DNA of 64,000 nt, from positions 124,001 through 188,000 of the forward strand of contig NZ_CP132335.1 in assembly GCF_030758295.1 (NCBI RefSeq), read 5' to 3'. Below, one piece after another: positions 17,661 through 26,877 of this stretch. The position numbers and the translations under genes are program-made. This DNA is from Pararhizobium sp. IMCC21322. GTDB taxonomy: Bacteria; Pseudomonadota; Alphaproteobacteria; Rhizobiales; GCA-2746425. How positions within the stretch are numbered: position 1 is the stretch's first letter; each line of letters begins with the position of its first letter. The notes below the pieces were generated by a model that did not search any database, was not told where the DNA came from, and saw nothing but the letters and a program-made list of their open reading frames with translations.

Positions 17661-18674
17661 TTACGGATTTTCTGGCTGCTGCAGGTCCTGGGCCGGGTAG
17701 CAACCGGCCAGTCGCGCGCGCAAGATAACCAGCGCAACCACAGTATCCAGAGTTGGTGTCTTCACGCCGCTTTGCCTTGCGAAATCCTGCACAATACGCA
17801 AAATATTGTCGATTTCCATCGGGCGTTTCAGATCATAATCCTGACACATGGACGGTTTTTGACGGGCGCCGCCTCCCCGTTTGAATACGTGTTCCACATC
17901 GCCTTCCAAACCCGAAAATCCATGCGCTGTTGCAACAGCAGCCCCTTCCAGAAACAGGGCTCGTGCGACATTTCTTGCATGATCGTCATTCAATATGTCG
18001 TAGGCTTCGCCACCTGTCAGGACCGATGACGGTGCCGTTGACAGATTGCGCAGCAATTTTCGCCACATGGTCAGGCGTATGTTTGCGTCTGTTTCAAACA
18101 GCACACCGGGTACTGTAAGCTGCGCGGCAAGTTCTGCTGCCAGGTGACTTGCTTCAGCCGTTGCCGGACCCAGCACAAATCTGTTCTTGCTGCTCCGGTT
18201 TTGTATGATTCCCGGCTCTACAACTTCATTTGTTGAATGAATCACCACGCCCATTGTCTGCTCAATAGGAAGCATGGCTGCAATGGTGCCATTGGGGTCA
18301 AGACGAGATGTATCCGGCGCTGAACCAGAGATGTCCAATCCGTGTCCATACCACCAAAAAACACCATTCATGGCGGTGATCACGGGTGTGCCAACTTCTA
18401 TCACCGGACGGATTTTCTGTAAGATGTCCGGCAGCGCAGGGGCCTTGACGGTGGTGATAATCAAATCCTGGGGCCCCAGTGTTTCAGGGGCGTCACTTGC
18501 ATTGAGATGAACCGTTATTTCTGTAGCGTCCACACTTCGCAAACGCAGGCCCTGTGCCTTGATCGCGTCCAAATGCGGACCTCTTGCAACAACGCTGACG
18601 TCATGCCCGCCCTCGTGTAGACGGCACGCAAGAAAGCCGCCAATAGCGCCCGCACCAACGATCATTATTCGCAT
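17661..18674 (-). CDS. PanE/ApbA-type ketopantoate reductase family protein
   Basis: The product is 337 residues. MRIMIVGAGAIGGFLACRL is the N-terminal NADPH-binding motif, with TTVKAPALPD carrying the family's active-site lysine and a C-terminal helical domain (MWRKLLRNLSTAPSSVL, DYDLKRPMEID). The family reduces 2-oxo acids such as ketopantoate. The setting beside an SDR and a Dpp-type importer suggests a catabolic dehydrogenase rather than pantothenate synthesis. I started it at the ATG at 18674 because upstream codons to 18800 have no domain content. It is divergent from the importer operon, with palindromes in the shared promoter region. Confidence 0.88.
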   Translation of the reverse strand: MRIMIVGAGAIGGFLACRLHEGGHDVSVVARGPHLDAIKAQGLRLRSVDATEITVHLNASDAPETLGPQDLIITTVKAPALPDILQKIRPVIEVGTPVITAMNGVFWWYGHGLDISGSAPDTSRLDPNGTIAAMLPIEQTMGVVIHSTNEVVEPGIIQNRSSKNRFVLGPATAEASHLAAELAAQLTVPGVLFETDANIRLTMWRKLLRNLSTAPSSVLTGGEAYDILNDDHARNVARALFLEGAAVATAHGFSGLEGDVEHVFKRGGGARQKPSMCQDYDLKRPMEIDNILRIVQDFARQSGVKTPTLDTVVALVILRARLAGCYPAQDLQQPENP

Positions 18675-18753
18675 TTTTTGAGCTTTCCATGTGATGAAAA
18701 TCAGGAATTTTGTGACCGGTTGACGAAACGAATTTGTTTCTCTACCGTAAATT

Positions 18754-18769
18754 AGGTTATCGCTAACCT
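18754..18769. promoter_or_regulatory. operator-like palindrome AGGTTA-N4-TAACCT
   Basis: AGGTTATCGCTAACCT has perfect six-base arms around TCGC and lies between the divergent PanE-like gene and the Dpp-type operon. The GTTA-TCGN-TAAC core is close to the GntR-type sites at 56314 and 59956. The LacI regulator at 24543 is the likely binder. Confidence 0.55.
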
Positions 18770-18786
18770 TTAGGAATATCAATAGA

Positions 18787-18798
18787 GATATCGATATC
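18787..18798. promoter_or_regulatory. palindrome GATATCGATATC
   Basis: A perfect 12-base palindrome lies 17 bases from the operator-like site at 18754, in the same divergent promoter region. A similar GATATGATATC occurs at 24494-24504 just upstream of the LacI gene at 24543. It may be an auxiliary operator; AT-rich palindromes of this length can also occur by chance. Confidence 0.35.
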
Positions 18799-18885
18799 AT
18801 TTTCCGGGTGAATGGGTGTGAAGTTTTGCATCATGGAAATTCACCGCAGAATTTAAACAAGCAAATTGCTCTTTGGGAGGATGCT

Positions 18886-20481
18886 GTGCTTCATAGAAAG
18901 ATTACTACATTTGGCGTGTCAGCCATGTTGGCTTTCGCCGCACTTAGTTCGACATCTGCGCTGGCTCAAACCATTAAAATGGTCATGAGTCCGCCAGCCG
19001 TTGAAACAAACCGATATTGGAACACTCCGGGTGACTTTGCGCTCGGGCCGTCCATGCAAGGCCTGGTCGGGCACAACCCGAAAACCGGGATTTATGACAG
19101 TAGCAGTCTGGCTGAAAGCTGGACGCATAATGATGACTTTACCGAATGGACTTTCAAGCTGAAACCAGCTGCCGAGTTTCATTTCGGTTGGGGTCCGGTT
19201 ACCGCCGCAGATGTGATCCACAGCCTGGAGCTTCATACTGGGCCGGATACGACACTAAACGGGATCAGCCAGCTCGAAGGCGCTGTTGCAGAAGCCATTG
19301 ATGATCACACCGTCAAATTCACACTGCCAAAACCGCAAGTGGATTTTCTGTTTGTTCATGGCGGACGTGGATCATTGGTCATCTATTCCAAAGCCCAGTT
19401 CGATGCTGAAGGGCTTGAGGGCTATGATGCCAAACCTGCCGGAACTGCCGAATTGCAATATGTTGAACGCCTTGTTGGTCAGGGCTTGACCTTTGAGAAA
19501 GTTGAAAATCACTGGTCTGGTAATGATGCAGAGTTCGACCGTCTTGAGCTGACATTCATTGCAGAACCGGCAACCACATTGGCAAAACTTCTTGCCAAGG
19601 AAGCTGACATCGTGATTTTGCCACGGGAATTGCAAGGCGATGCACTCAACGCAGGTTTCCAGGCGATACAATCCACAAACGCCTCGAACCAGACAACAAT
19701 GCTGTTCAACGGTGCATTCCTGACGCCGGGCGATGAAGGTTTGGATAAAACTCTTCCTTGGATCGACATCAGAATTCGTGAAGCCATAAATCGGTCGATT
19801 GATCGCCCAACCATGATTGATGTTCTCTATGATGGCAGAGCCGACATTCTTCCTGTCTTCGGCATGGATCCGCGCCACGAAGGGTATGTTCCGGAACTGG
19901 CAGAACGGTTCGAAGGTGCCTACGGCTATGATCTGGAAAAAGCGCGGGCTCTGATGAAAGACGCCGGGTATCCTGAGAAATTCTCAAATCCGGTTATTCC
20001 GATCCTGTCGTCTACACTTGCAGGCAATCCGGAATTCCCGGCCATGGCTGAATTGATGCAGGTTTTCCTCGATGAGGCGGGCTTCCAAACCGAGATCGTT
20101 GAAATGGATTGGGCAAGCCTTGGTGGATTGCGTTCCAAGCGCAGCGCCAAGATGTTCCACCCCATGCGTAACCTTCCGGTGAAACCAAGTGCTGTTGGTA
20201 TCCGCAACTACTACTCGGCTATGGGTCGTCCAAAGAACAATTATGAGGACCCGGTCATTGAAGAACTGATGGCACAATATTCTGTATCAATTGATCCTGC
20301 GGAACGTGACAAACTGGCGGGAGCTATATTCACCCAGGTGTTTGAGCAATACGCAGTCGCGCCTCTTGCGAGCATTTCTGCCGAAGTGATCGTGAATCCT
20401 GAGACTGTTGGCAGCTGGGTCTTTCCTGGTGCCACCTCGGTCGGGGTGAGTCATTTCTCATCAATTACGCCCGCTAAATAG
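18886..20481 (+). CDS. Dpp/Opp-type ABC substrate-binding protein
   Basis: The product is 531 residues from the GTG at 18886, which has GGGAGG five bases upstream; the first 28 residues are a signal peptide ending SALAQ. The mature part is a family-5 solute-binding protein, with LAESWTHNDDFTEWTFKLKP and the WIDIRIREAINRSIDRPTM block characteristic of DppA/OppA. Such proteins bind peptides, but many bind oligosaccharides or sugar-acid derivatives. The catabolic regulator type and flanking dehydrogenases argue for a non-peptide substrate here, without proof. Confidence 0.92.
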   Translation: MLHRKITTFGVSAMLAFAALSSTSALAQTIKMVMSPPAVETNRYWNTPGDFALGPSMQGLVGHNPKTGIYDSSSLAESWTHNDDFTEWTFKLKPAAEFHFGWGPVTAADVIHSLELHTGPDTTLNGISQLEGAVAEAIDDHTVKFTLPKPQVDFLFVHGGRGSLVIYSKAQFDAEGLEGYDAKPAGTAELQYVERLVGQGLTFEKVENHWSGNDAEFDRLELTFIAEPATTLAKLLAKEADIVILPRELQGDALNAGFQAIQSTNASNQTTMLFNGAFLTPGDEGLDKTLPWIDIRIREAINRSIDRPTMIDVLYDGRADILPVFGMDPRHEGYVPELAERFEGAYGYDLEKARALMKDAGYPEKFSNPVIPILSSTLAGNPEFPAMAELMQVFLDEAGFQTEIVEMDWASLGGLRSKRSAKMFHPMRNLPVKPSAVGIRNYYSAMGRPKNNYEDPVIEELMAQYSVSIDPAERDKLAGAIFTQVFEQYAVAPLASISAEVIVNPETVGSWVFPGATSVGVSHFSSITPAK

Positions 20482-20494
20482 GCGGTTCTGACAC

Positions 20495-20526
20495 CGAGTT
20501 CCGGGCATGATTTTGCCCGGGACTCG
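20495..20526 (+). promoter_or_regulatory. intercistronic hairpin after binding-protein gene
   Basis: CGAGT (20495-20499) pairs with ACTCG (20522-20526), and CCGGGCA with TGCCCGG inside, giving a long stem with one wobble. It lies between the binding-protein stop and the first permease gene with no T-tract. Likely role: raising binding-protein mRNA over permease mRNA. Confidence 0.6.
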
Positions 20527-20556
20527 ACCTGCAAATTAGCTTTGAAGGACGTGTGA

Positions 20557-21477
20557 ATGCTTCGTTTCCTTTTAACGCGACTTTCTCAACTGATTGCTTC
20601 GCTGTTGGTCATAACGGTTATTGTTTTCAGTCTGAGCCATTTGACCGGGAGTCCGGTCGACGCCCTTCTGCCGGATGACGCAACTCCGCAGCAGATTGAG
20701 TCTCTGACCGAGCATCTGGGTCTGAACCGGCCCTATCACGTTCAGTATTTTACCTTTCTCAAGAATGCAGCTGTCGGCGATTTTGGCGACTCGACAAAAT
20801 GGAAGGGCAGCACAGCAGCGCAAGTTGTGGTGGAGCGATTGCCTGCAACACTGAAACTGGGCGGCCTTGCCATGCTCATCAGTCTCGTTGTCGCCATTCC
20901 CCTTGGTGTTCTGGGCGCTGTCAAAAAGAACAGCATCTTTGATACCGCTGCAAATATTATCGCTCTTCTCGGGCAGTCACTTCCCGCGTTCTGGCTTGGC
21001 ATCGTCCTGATGTGGATTTTTGCTGTGACTTTGGGCTGGTTTCCAACATCGGGCTATGGCGGATTGTCACACATGATTTTGCCAGCAGTCTCCATGGCCT
21101 GGTTTCAAATTGCCGCGCTGACGCGGTTGACCCGTTCTGCCATGCTGGAAGTCCTGGATGCGGAATACATTAAGCTTGCAAGGGTCAAGGGCGTGTCGGA
21201 ACCGTGGGTCATCTGGAAACACGCTTTTCGAAATGCAGCAATCATACCCATCACCTATTTTGGTGTGCTCGCCGGATCGCTGCTCACCGGGTCTGTTGTC
21301 ATTGAAACGGTTTTTGCGTGGCCCGGCACCGGATTGCTGGCCATCGATGCCATTCGCGGTCGGGACTTTCCGGTCATCCAGTCGGTGGTGCTGTTCTTCG
21401 CTGTATTCTTTCTCTTCGCAAATTTTCTGGTCGATGTTTTATACGCGGTCATTGATCCGCGCATTCGGTATAGTTAA
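20557..21477 (+). CDS. Dpp-type ABC permease (DppB-like)
   Basis: The product is 306 residues with six membrane helices. It begins MLRFLLTRLSQLIASLLVITV and contains the DppB-type LLPDDATPQQIESL and HLGLNRPYHVQYF segment, and an EAA loop at DAEYIKLARVKGVSEPWVIWK (trim one residue). It pairs with the next gene product as channel. AAGGAC is placed six bases before the ATG. It is the second gene of the operon; the next gene starts 15 bases downstream. Confidence 0.92.
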   Translation: MLRFLLTRLSQLIASLLVITVIVFSLSHLTGSPVDALLPDDATPQQIESLTEHLGLNRPYHVQYFTFLKNAAVGDFGDSTKWKGSTAAQVVVERLPATLKLGGLAMLISLVVAIPLGVLGAVKKNSIFDTAANIIALLGQSLPAFWLGIVLMWIFAVTLGWFPTSGYGGLSHMILPAVSMAWFQIAALTRLTRSAMLEVLDAEYIKLARVKGVSEPWVIWKHAFRNAAIIPITYFGVLAGSLLTGSVVIETVFAWPGTGLLAIDAIRGRDFPVIQSVVLFFAVFFLFANFLVDVLYAVIDPRIRYS

Positions 21478-21492
21478 AGGAGCAATCATCGC

Positions 21493-22338
21493 ATGGCTCG
21501 AAAACAGAAGCGTTTTGGCGGATTGCCAATCATACCTATCATCATCCTGATGGCAGTTCTGATCATCCCGGCATTGTTCGCGGATTTTATTGCTCCGTAC
21601 GATCCTTACAAGGCTCATTTGCGGGACCGGTTGGTGCCACCGATGTTCTTTGGTGGCACGTCCGAGTTCATTTTCGGCACTGACCGTCTGGGCCGGGATG
21701 TCCTTAGCCGCATCCTGCATGGTGCAAAATATGCACTTGTCATCTCATTGGCCGGCATCTTGCTCGGCGCTGTTGTCGGCACCATTCTGGGGTTGCTTGC
21801 AGGGTACATGCGTGGCTGGGTCGACATCATCATCATGCGCATTGTGGATATCACATTTGCACTGCCAAGCATCTTGTTGGCGCTGGCATTGGCATCTGTG
21901 TCAGGACCGAGCTTTCAACTGGTTATTTTTGTCGTTATTTTCGTCATCTGGGGATATTTTGCGCGCCAGGTAAGAGCAGAAACGCTGAGCCTCCGGGAAC
22001 GTGATTTTGTGGCACGGGCACGTGTGGCCGGAGCCTCGGATTTTCGTATTTTGCGCAAATATATTCTGCCCAATATCGTCAATACGATTGTGGTACTGGC
22101 AACCCTGCAGATCGGTGTTGTTGTCATATTGGAGGCGACACTCAGCTTTCTGGGAATTGGCATCCCCCGACCGACCCCGGCATGGGGTCTTCTGGTTGCC
22201 GATGGTCGTCAGCTGATTATTTCAAATTGGTGGATCTCGTTCTTTCCCGGCATGGCAATTTTGCTGACAGTTCTGTGTGTCAACATGCTGGGTGACAGTT
22301 TGCGTGATTGGCTGGACCCAAAGTTGAGGCAGGTCTGA
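21493..22338 (+). CDS. Dpp-type ABC permease (DppC-like)
   Basis: The product is 281 residues with six helices. DppC-type features are the N-terminal LIIPALFADFIAPYDPYKAH loop, FGTDRLGRDVLSRILHGAKY, and an EAA loop ERDFVARARVAGASDFRIL. It is the heterodimer partner of the DppB-like permease. An AGGAG lies upstream of the ATG, and the first ATPase gene starts after a single spacer base, indicating tight coupling. Confidence 0.92.
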   Translation: MARKQKRFGGLPIIPIIILMAVLIIPALFADFIAPYDPYKAHLRDRLVPPMFFGGTSEFIFGTDRLGRDVLSRILHGAKYALVISLAGILLGAVVGTILGLLAGYMRGWVDIIIMRIVDITFALPSILLALALASVSGPSFQLVIFVVIFVIWGYFARQVRAETLSLRERDFVARARVAGASDFRILRKYILPNIVNTIVVLATLQIGVVVILEATLSFLGIGIPRPTPAWGLLVADGRQLIISNWWISFFPGMAILLTVLCVNMLGDSLRDWLDPKLRQV

Positions 22339-22339
22339 C

Positions 22340-23332
22340 ATGACTGACAACACCGTTCTGGAAGTAAAAAACCTGCATACGACACTGAATTTTTCGACTC
22401 AATCCGTGTCCGTTGTTGATGACGTCAGCTTTTCCGTTGGGGCTGGAGAAACGTTGGGCATTGTCGGGGAGTCAGGCAGCGGCAAATCCATGACGGCCCT
22501 TTCCATCATGCAAGTTCTGCCAAGCCCTATTGGCCGCATTGAAGGCGGAGAAGTTTGGCTGAACGGCGAAAATCTGGTTGGAAAGACCGCCAGGGAAATG
22601 ACTGCGATACGTGGCAACGAAATTGGCATGATTTTGCAGGATCCTCATACATCGCTCAATCCCGTTTACACTGTCGGCAATCAGGTCATTGAAGCCCTGC
22701 GCATTACGGACCCAACGGCACCGCGAGGCTCACTGCTCACACGGGCAATTGATGCTTTGAAGAAGGTCAACGTGGCTGATGCCGAACGACGGATCAGCGC
22801 TTATCCGCACCAGATGAGCGGTGGCATGAAACAGCGCATTGTCGGGGCAATTGCCATTGCCGGCGCGCCCAAGGTAATCATCGCTGACGAACCCACGACA
22901 GCGCTGGATGTGACGATCCAGTTGCAATATCTGAACTTGTTGCAGGAGATACAAAAAGAAACCGGCATGGCGATCGTGTTCATCACCCATGATCTGGGGA
23001 TCGTCGCCAATCTCTGTCACAAACTGGTGGTTATGTATGCGGGGAAAATTGTTGAATCCGGAACCGTAAAAGATGTTTTCGAGGCCCCGTCGCACCCCTA
23101 TACCGAAGCCTTGCTCAACTCCGTACCATCCGTCGACAAAAAGGTTGATCGTCTGTATGCCATTGAGGGCCAACCTCCATCCCTGTTTGCCGGGAAAACC
23201 GGATGCAGCTTTGCTCCTCGCTGCCCTCACGCTGATGATATTTGCAGGTCACAGGCACCGCCAGAAACACAAGGCCTGAGTGGTGCGGAAAGCCATTTGG
23301 CAAAGTGCTGGAAAGTTGAGCGCACATTATGA
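22340..23332 (+). CDS. Dpp-type ABC ATPase (DppD-like)
   Basis: The product is 330 residues: Walker A GESGSGKS, signature MSGGMKQRIVGAIAIAG, Walker B VIIADEPTTALDV, and the C-terminal oligopeptide-transporter domain with CSFAPRCPHADDIC, whose cysteines are typical of DppD/OppD iron-sulfur or structural sites. It energises import with the DppF-like partner, whose start overlaps its stop as ATGA. Confidence 0.93.
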   Translation: MTDNTVLEVKNLHTTLNFSTQSVSVVDDVSFSVGAGETLGIVGESGSGKSMTALSIMQVLPSPIGRIEGGEVWLNGENLVGKTAREMTAIRGNEIGMILQDPHTSLNPVYTVGNQVIEALRITDPTAPRGSLLTRAIDALKKVNVADAERRISAYPHQMSGGMKQRIVGAIAIAGAPKVIIADEPTTALDVTIQLQYLNLLQEIQKETGMAIVFITHDLGIVANLCHKLVVMYAGKIVESGTVKDVFEAPSHPYTEALLNSVPSVDKKVDRLYAIEGQPPSLFAGKTGCSFAPRCPHADDICRSQAPPETQGLSGAESHLAKCWKVERTL

Positions 23333-24318
23333 CATTGCAACACATTCTGGACGTTAAGGGACTGACCAAGCATTTCCCCATTTCTCGCGGGCTGTTCGGC
23401 GGGAATGAAGCCATTGTGCGGGCAGTGGACAATGTCAGCTTCAATTTGGAGCACGGCAAAACACTGGCACTTGTTGGGGAATCCGGCTGTGGCAAGACCA
23501 CACTGGCGCGCATGTTGCTGAAACTTCTGACGCCGACAGCAGGACAGGTCATTATTGAAGGCAAGGATGTCGGGGAGATGACCGGCGCGGATTTGCGCAC
23601 GTTCAGAACCAATGTACAGGCAGTCTTTCAGGATCCATGGGCGTCGCTCAGCCCGCGTATGCGTGTGTTTGATATTGTCGCCGAGACTTTGGTCATCAAC
23701 CAGAATCTTACCAAAGGTGAGCTGACGAAGCGCGTTGATGAAGCACTGCTTGCGGTTGGCTTGCGTCCTGAGCAGGCCAAGAACTTCCCGCATGAGTTTT
23801 CCGGCGGTCAGCGCCAGAGGATCGCAATTGCCAGCGCCATTGTCGCCAAGCCAAAACTGATTATTCTGGACGAACCGGTGTCCGCGCTTGATGTGTCAAT
23901 CCGCTCGCAGATCATGAATCTCTTCAAAGACCTGCAACAGGAATTTGGCTGCTCCTATGTTGTGGTCGCACATGATCTGGGCACCACGCGTTTTATGGCT
24001 GATCAGATTGCCGTCATGTATTTGGGAAAACTGGTGGAAAATGGTCCCACAGACCAAATGTTTGATGCGCCGCAACACCCCTATACTCAGGCGCTTTTAT
24101 CTGCCGCCCTTCCCTTGAGGGTTGATAAGGCCCACGACCCGATCATTTTGCGCGGGGAAGTTCCATCGCCAGTTAATCCGCCGTCCGGTTGCGCCTTTCA
24201 TCCCAGGTGCCAGAGCTATCTGGGAGAAATATGTCAGACCAACGAGCCAAAACGGTTGGTAACCAATGATGCAGGTCATTCCATTACCTGCCACCGGGTG
24301 GAAGCAGGTTTGGATTGA
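23329..24318 (+). CDS. Dpp-type ABC ATPase (DppF-like)
   Basis: The product is 329 residues: Walker A GESGCGKTT, signature FSGGQRQRIAIASAIVA, Walker B LIILDEPVSALDV, then a C-terminal domain with CAFHPRCQSYLGEIC. Unlike its partner, it carries the N-terminal KHFPISRGLFGG extension usual for DppF. It is the last transporter gene; the LacI gene follows after 224 bases, of which nothing but a small GC hairpin (about 24510-24523) and a short palindrome is recognisable. Confidence 0.93.
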   Translation: MTLQHILDVKGLTKHFPISRGLFGGNEAIVRAVDNVSFNLEHGKTLALVGESGCGKTTLARMLLKLLTPTAGQVIIEGKDVGEMTGADLRTFRTNVQAVFQDPWASLSPRMRVFDIVAETLVINQNLTKGELTKRVDEALLAVGLRPEQAKNFPHEFSGGQRQRIAIASAIVAKPKLIILDEPVSALDVSIRSQIMNLFKDLQQEFGCSYVVVAHDLGTTRFMADQIAVMYLGKLVENGPTDQMFDAPQHPYTQALLSAALPLRVDKAHDPIILRGEVPSPVNPPSGCAFHPRCQSYLGEICQTNEPKRLVTNDAGHSITCHRVEAGLD

Positions 24319-24542
24319 GCCGAGCCGTATAGTCTATCGGACAATTGTCAGACTGCATCTGATTGTGTCTTTGTTATTGCAGAGGTGGCAATCCTTTTTG
24401 TCTGCTGCATTTTTTAAGCTTAACCGCAACTTCCGCGCCCGTCGTTCATACCCTAGGTAAAACACATGTCTTTGCACCGACATCCCAATACCCGATATGA
24501 TATCAAAAGCCCGTTTTTCGGGTCACCTGATACGGGCACTTT

Positions 24543-25598
24543 ATGAATATTAGGAAAAACGGTTCCGCAAAGCGCGGGCGTTTGTCGGGTATTGGAAAAA
24601 CCAAAAAAATCACTCTGTCAGATGTCGCCAAGCTGGCGGATGTCAGCACAATGACAGTTTCCAAAGTTATCCGTCAGACAGGAAGCATATCTGCCCCAAC
24701 GCGCAATCGCGTGCATGAAGCCATTGCAGAATTAGGGTATCTGCCAAATCTGATCGCTGGCTCCTTGAGTTCTCAAACCAATTTGATGGTCGCCGTTATT
24801 ATTCCATCGCTGGGGAACAATGTGTTTGGTGAGGTGTTGGGCGGCATCAACACCGTCCTGACAGGCGCCGGCATGCATACGTTCATCGGTGCCTCGGATT
24901 TCCACACCGATATCGAAGAGGAACTCATTCGCACCATGCTGCCTTGGCAACCATCGGGCATGATCCTGACAGGCGGTATCGCTCACAGTACTTCAACAGA
25001 CAAATTGCTTGCGGCAAAGCCTTGTCCAATTGTGCAGATTTGGGACAATGATGTTCCGGAATTTGATTTTAATGTCGGGTTTTCGCACATTGAAGCAGGC
25101 CGGATGATGGCACGACATTTCTTTGAAAAAGGTTTTCGCAAAATTGGCTATGTCGGCTCACAGCATACCAAAGATGTGTGTGCAGCAAGACGCTATGAGG
25201 GGTTTTGCAACCAGCTTCAGGAGCATGGTTTGACCGTGACTGCGGAAATTGTCGAAGACGGTAATCGTGAACCATCCTTCGGCTTGCAGAGCACACGAGA
25301 CTTACTGGCCCGCGCCGGCGATCTGGATTCGATCTACTTCCTCAATGATTCTCTTGCAATTGGCGGTTTGACTCATTTGCACCGCGCAGGAATATCAGTG
25401 CCAAAACAAATCGCCGTTGCTGGCTTCAACGGCTCATCCATAGGAAAGTTGATATCAACTGAACTAACGACGATCGACACGCCCCGTTGGAAAATCGGTG
25501 ATACGGCGGCACGCTGTTTGCTGGACTGTATTGAGGGCAAAAATGTATCTCAAAAGATCGATATCGATGTGGAACTGATTGTAGGTAACACAACCTGA
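24543..25598 (+). CDS. LacI-family regulator, GntR-like subgroup (2)
   Basis: The product is 351 residues. A basic N-terminal tail of about 20 residues precedes the DNA-binding head (about 25-44, LSDVAKLADVSTMTVSKVIR). The effector domain carries WQPSGMILTGGIAHS and PIVQIWDNDVPEFDFNVG, matching blocks in the LacI proteins at 15624 and 56352. It follows the Dpp-type operon and probably regulates it and the divergent PanE/SDR genes. A GATATGATATC palindrome lies 39 bases before the start. The ribosome binding site is weak; an internal start would lose only the tail. Confidence 0.9.
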   Translation: MNIRKNGSAKRGRLSGIGKTKKITLSDVAKLADVSTMTVSKVIRQTGSISAPTRNRVHEAIAELGYLPNLIAGSLSSQTNLMVAVIIPSLGNNVFGEVLGGINTVLTGAGMHTFIGASDFHTDIEEELIRTMLPWQPSGMILTGGIAHSTSTDKLLAAKPCPIVQIWDNDVPEFDFNVGFSHIEAGRMMARHFFEKGFRKIGYVGSQHTKDVCAARRYEGFCNQLQEHGLTVTAEIVEDGNREPSFGLQSTRDLLARAGDLDSIYFLNDSLAIGGLTHLHRAGISVPKQIAVAGFNGSSIGKLISTELTTIDTPRWKIGDTAARCLLDCIEGKNVSQKIDIDVELIVGNTT

Positions 25599-25618
25599 CA
25601 AGTGTCCGATGGCACAAT

Positions 25619-25653
25619 GCCCCCATAGAACTGCGGGTCAGTCCTATGGGGGC
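25619..25653. terminator. bidirectional terminator-like hairpin
   Basis: GCCCCCATAG (25619-25628) is perfectly complementary to CTATGGGGGC (25644-25653). It sits between the convergent LacI and aldo/keto reductase genes, so it can end both transcripts. T-rich sequence follows on the plus strand (CATTTGTG), but the tract is short. Confidence 0.7.
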
Positions 25654-25675
25654 TCATTTGTGCTTCAATGGTCTC

Positions 25676-26605
25676 TCAATGGCCCATAAGCGCCCGGACA
25701 CGTGAAACAGTGTCCGGGTCGGGTGTTACGCCCGCCACGTGATCGCAGATTTCAACGACCTGTTCTTCGCTGTTGAGCCCCACGATGACACTGGCGCAAT
25801 TGGCTGACATCAGCGGAAAACGTATGGCAAAGCGGGTCATGCCGTCAGCTGCTTCAGGAATCGCCTCTGCCAGTTTCTGCCGGGCGTTAAACGCATCGGC
25901 ATATTTTTCTTTGGCCAGGCGATGCCCCTCTGGCACGTCCGCATGACTGGCATAACGGTCCGTCAGCACACCCTCATAGAGCGGGCGGATGGCCAGAAAG
26001 CCCCGTCCGTCATCATTCAGTGTGTCGATCACCGGCGACATTTCCATCTCCAGCGGATTGTAATAGGCAATCAGGGCTTCTTCAGCCGGATGCGCCATGG
26101 CCGTGGCAGCGCTTTCGGGGAAATACGGGAAACAGGCCAGATGACCAACCTTGCCCTTCTGGCGCAATTGCTCGAAGGTTTCAGCAACCTTATCGTGAAT
26201 GTTGGCCAACAGGGGAAGTCTGTGTTCCTCGTCATGCGGACGACAGCGCCACATCCACTGCACCATGGCAATACGGTCGGTGCACAGATCGCGCAGGGCA
26301 TCATCAATGATCAGCTCAAGCTTGGCAGCATCAAAATCCGGGTCGTCCCAATCAGGCACCGGTGCCTTGATGACGTGCAGCAAATTGTGCCGCTCCGGGT
26401 GATCCTTCAAGACCTCATGCATCATCCAGCGCACGCCATATTCATAACTTGAGTGAATGAAGTTTATGCCATGATCAATTGCGGCATGCATTGCACGCAA
26501 GTGTACTGGCAGGTCTGGATCGTCTTGGCTCTGCGCAATACGCATCGGCCCGTAACAGATTACGGAAACCTCCAGGTCGGTGCCGCTGATAATTCGTTTT
26601 TCCAT
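25676..26605 (-). CDS. aldo/keto reductase homologue with altered catalytic residues
   Basis: The product is 309 residues and follows the aldo/keto reductase barrel: SGTDLEVSVICYGPMR, GINFIHSSYEYG, a helix-rich middle, ALRDLCTDRIAMVQ, and a C-terminal FAIRFPLMSANCASVIVG cofactor region. Of the expected Asp-Tyr-Lys-His tetrad, Tyr56 and Lys80 are present, but the Asp position is His51 and the His position (usual QLHWP) is Met118 in VQWMWR. It may still bind NADPH but need not be an ordinary reductase. The ATG at 26605 has AAGGG upstream. A decayed IclR gene lies just upstream on the same strand. Confidence 0.85.
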   Translation of the reverse strand: MEKRIISGTDLEVSVICYGPMRIAQSQDDPDLPVHLRAMHAAIDHGINFIHSSYEYGVRWMMHEVLKDHPERHNLLHVIKAPVPDWDDPDFDAAKLELIIDDALRDLCTDRIAMVQWMWRCRPHDEEHRLPLLANIHDKVAETFEQLRQKGKVGHLACFPYFPESAATAMAHPAEEALIAYYNPLEMEMSPVIDTLNDDGRGFLAIRPLYEGVLTDRYASHADVPEGHRLAKEKYADAFNARQKLAEAIPEAADGMTRFAIRFPLMSANCASVIVGLNSEEQVVEICDHVAGVTPDPDTVSRVRALMGH

Positions 26606-26659
26606 CGAAGTGCCCTTTATCTGAATGCTCTGAAAACTTGGCTTCTGGACGTGCGATAG

Positions 26660-26877
26660 CCTGACTTTCTTCAAAAAGCCTGTCCGTCCAAAAAAACGGT
26701 CCGAATTTCAGTTAAGTGAGTTTCTTCCATGCAATCAGGTCGCCGCTTTGGCCACCGTCACAGGGCACAGAAGACCGTCATAGGCATCGTGGAGCGGTAC
26801 GCAGAAACGGCGCATGCCTTTGGCATAGCTCTGCAACACTGTTGCAGCGTTTCATCCCGCGCATTTACCAGACGCTG
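26660..26877 (-). pseudogene. decayed IclR-family regulator, C-terminal remnant
   Basis: The gap upstream of the aldo/keto reductase (26606-27041) has no intact gene. Minus-strand translation gives RLVNARDETLQQ, then after a shift YAKGMRRFCVPLHDAYDGL and LCPVTVAKAAT, a stop, then EETHLTEIRTVFLDG. These align piece by piece with the end of the intact IclR protein at 8503-9291 (RLVSAREEILQ, NAKGVRRFCVPINDANGDL, LTVAEAAT, EDAHLTEIRTVLLEA). Stops and at least two frameshifts show it is dead. The homology ends abruptly at the inverted repeat at 26878. Confidence 0.8.

Noticed and set aside
24494-24523. Palindrome GATATGATATC and a CCCG/CGGG hairpin before the LacI gene
   Set aside because: Both are short; without conservation data neither can be called an operator or terminator.
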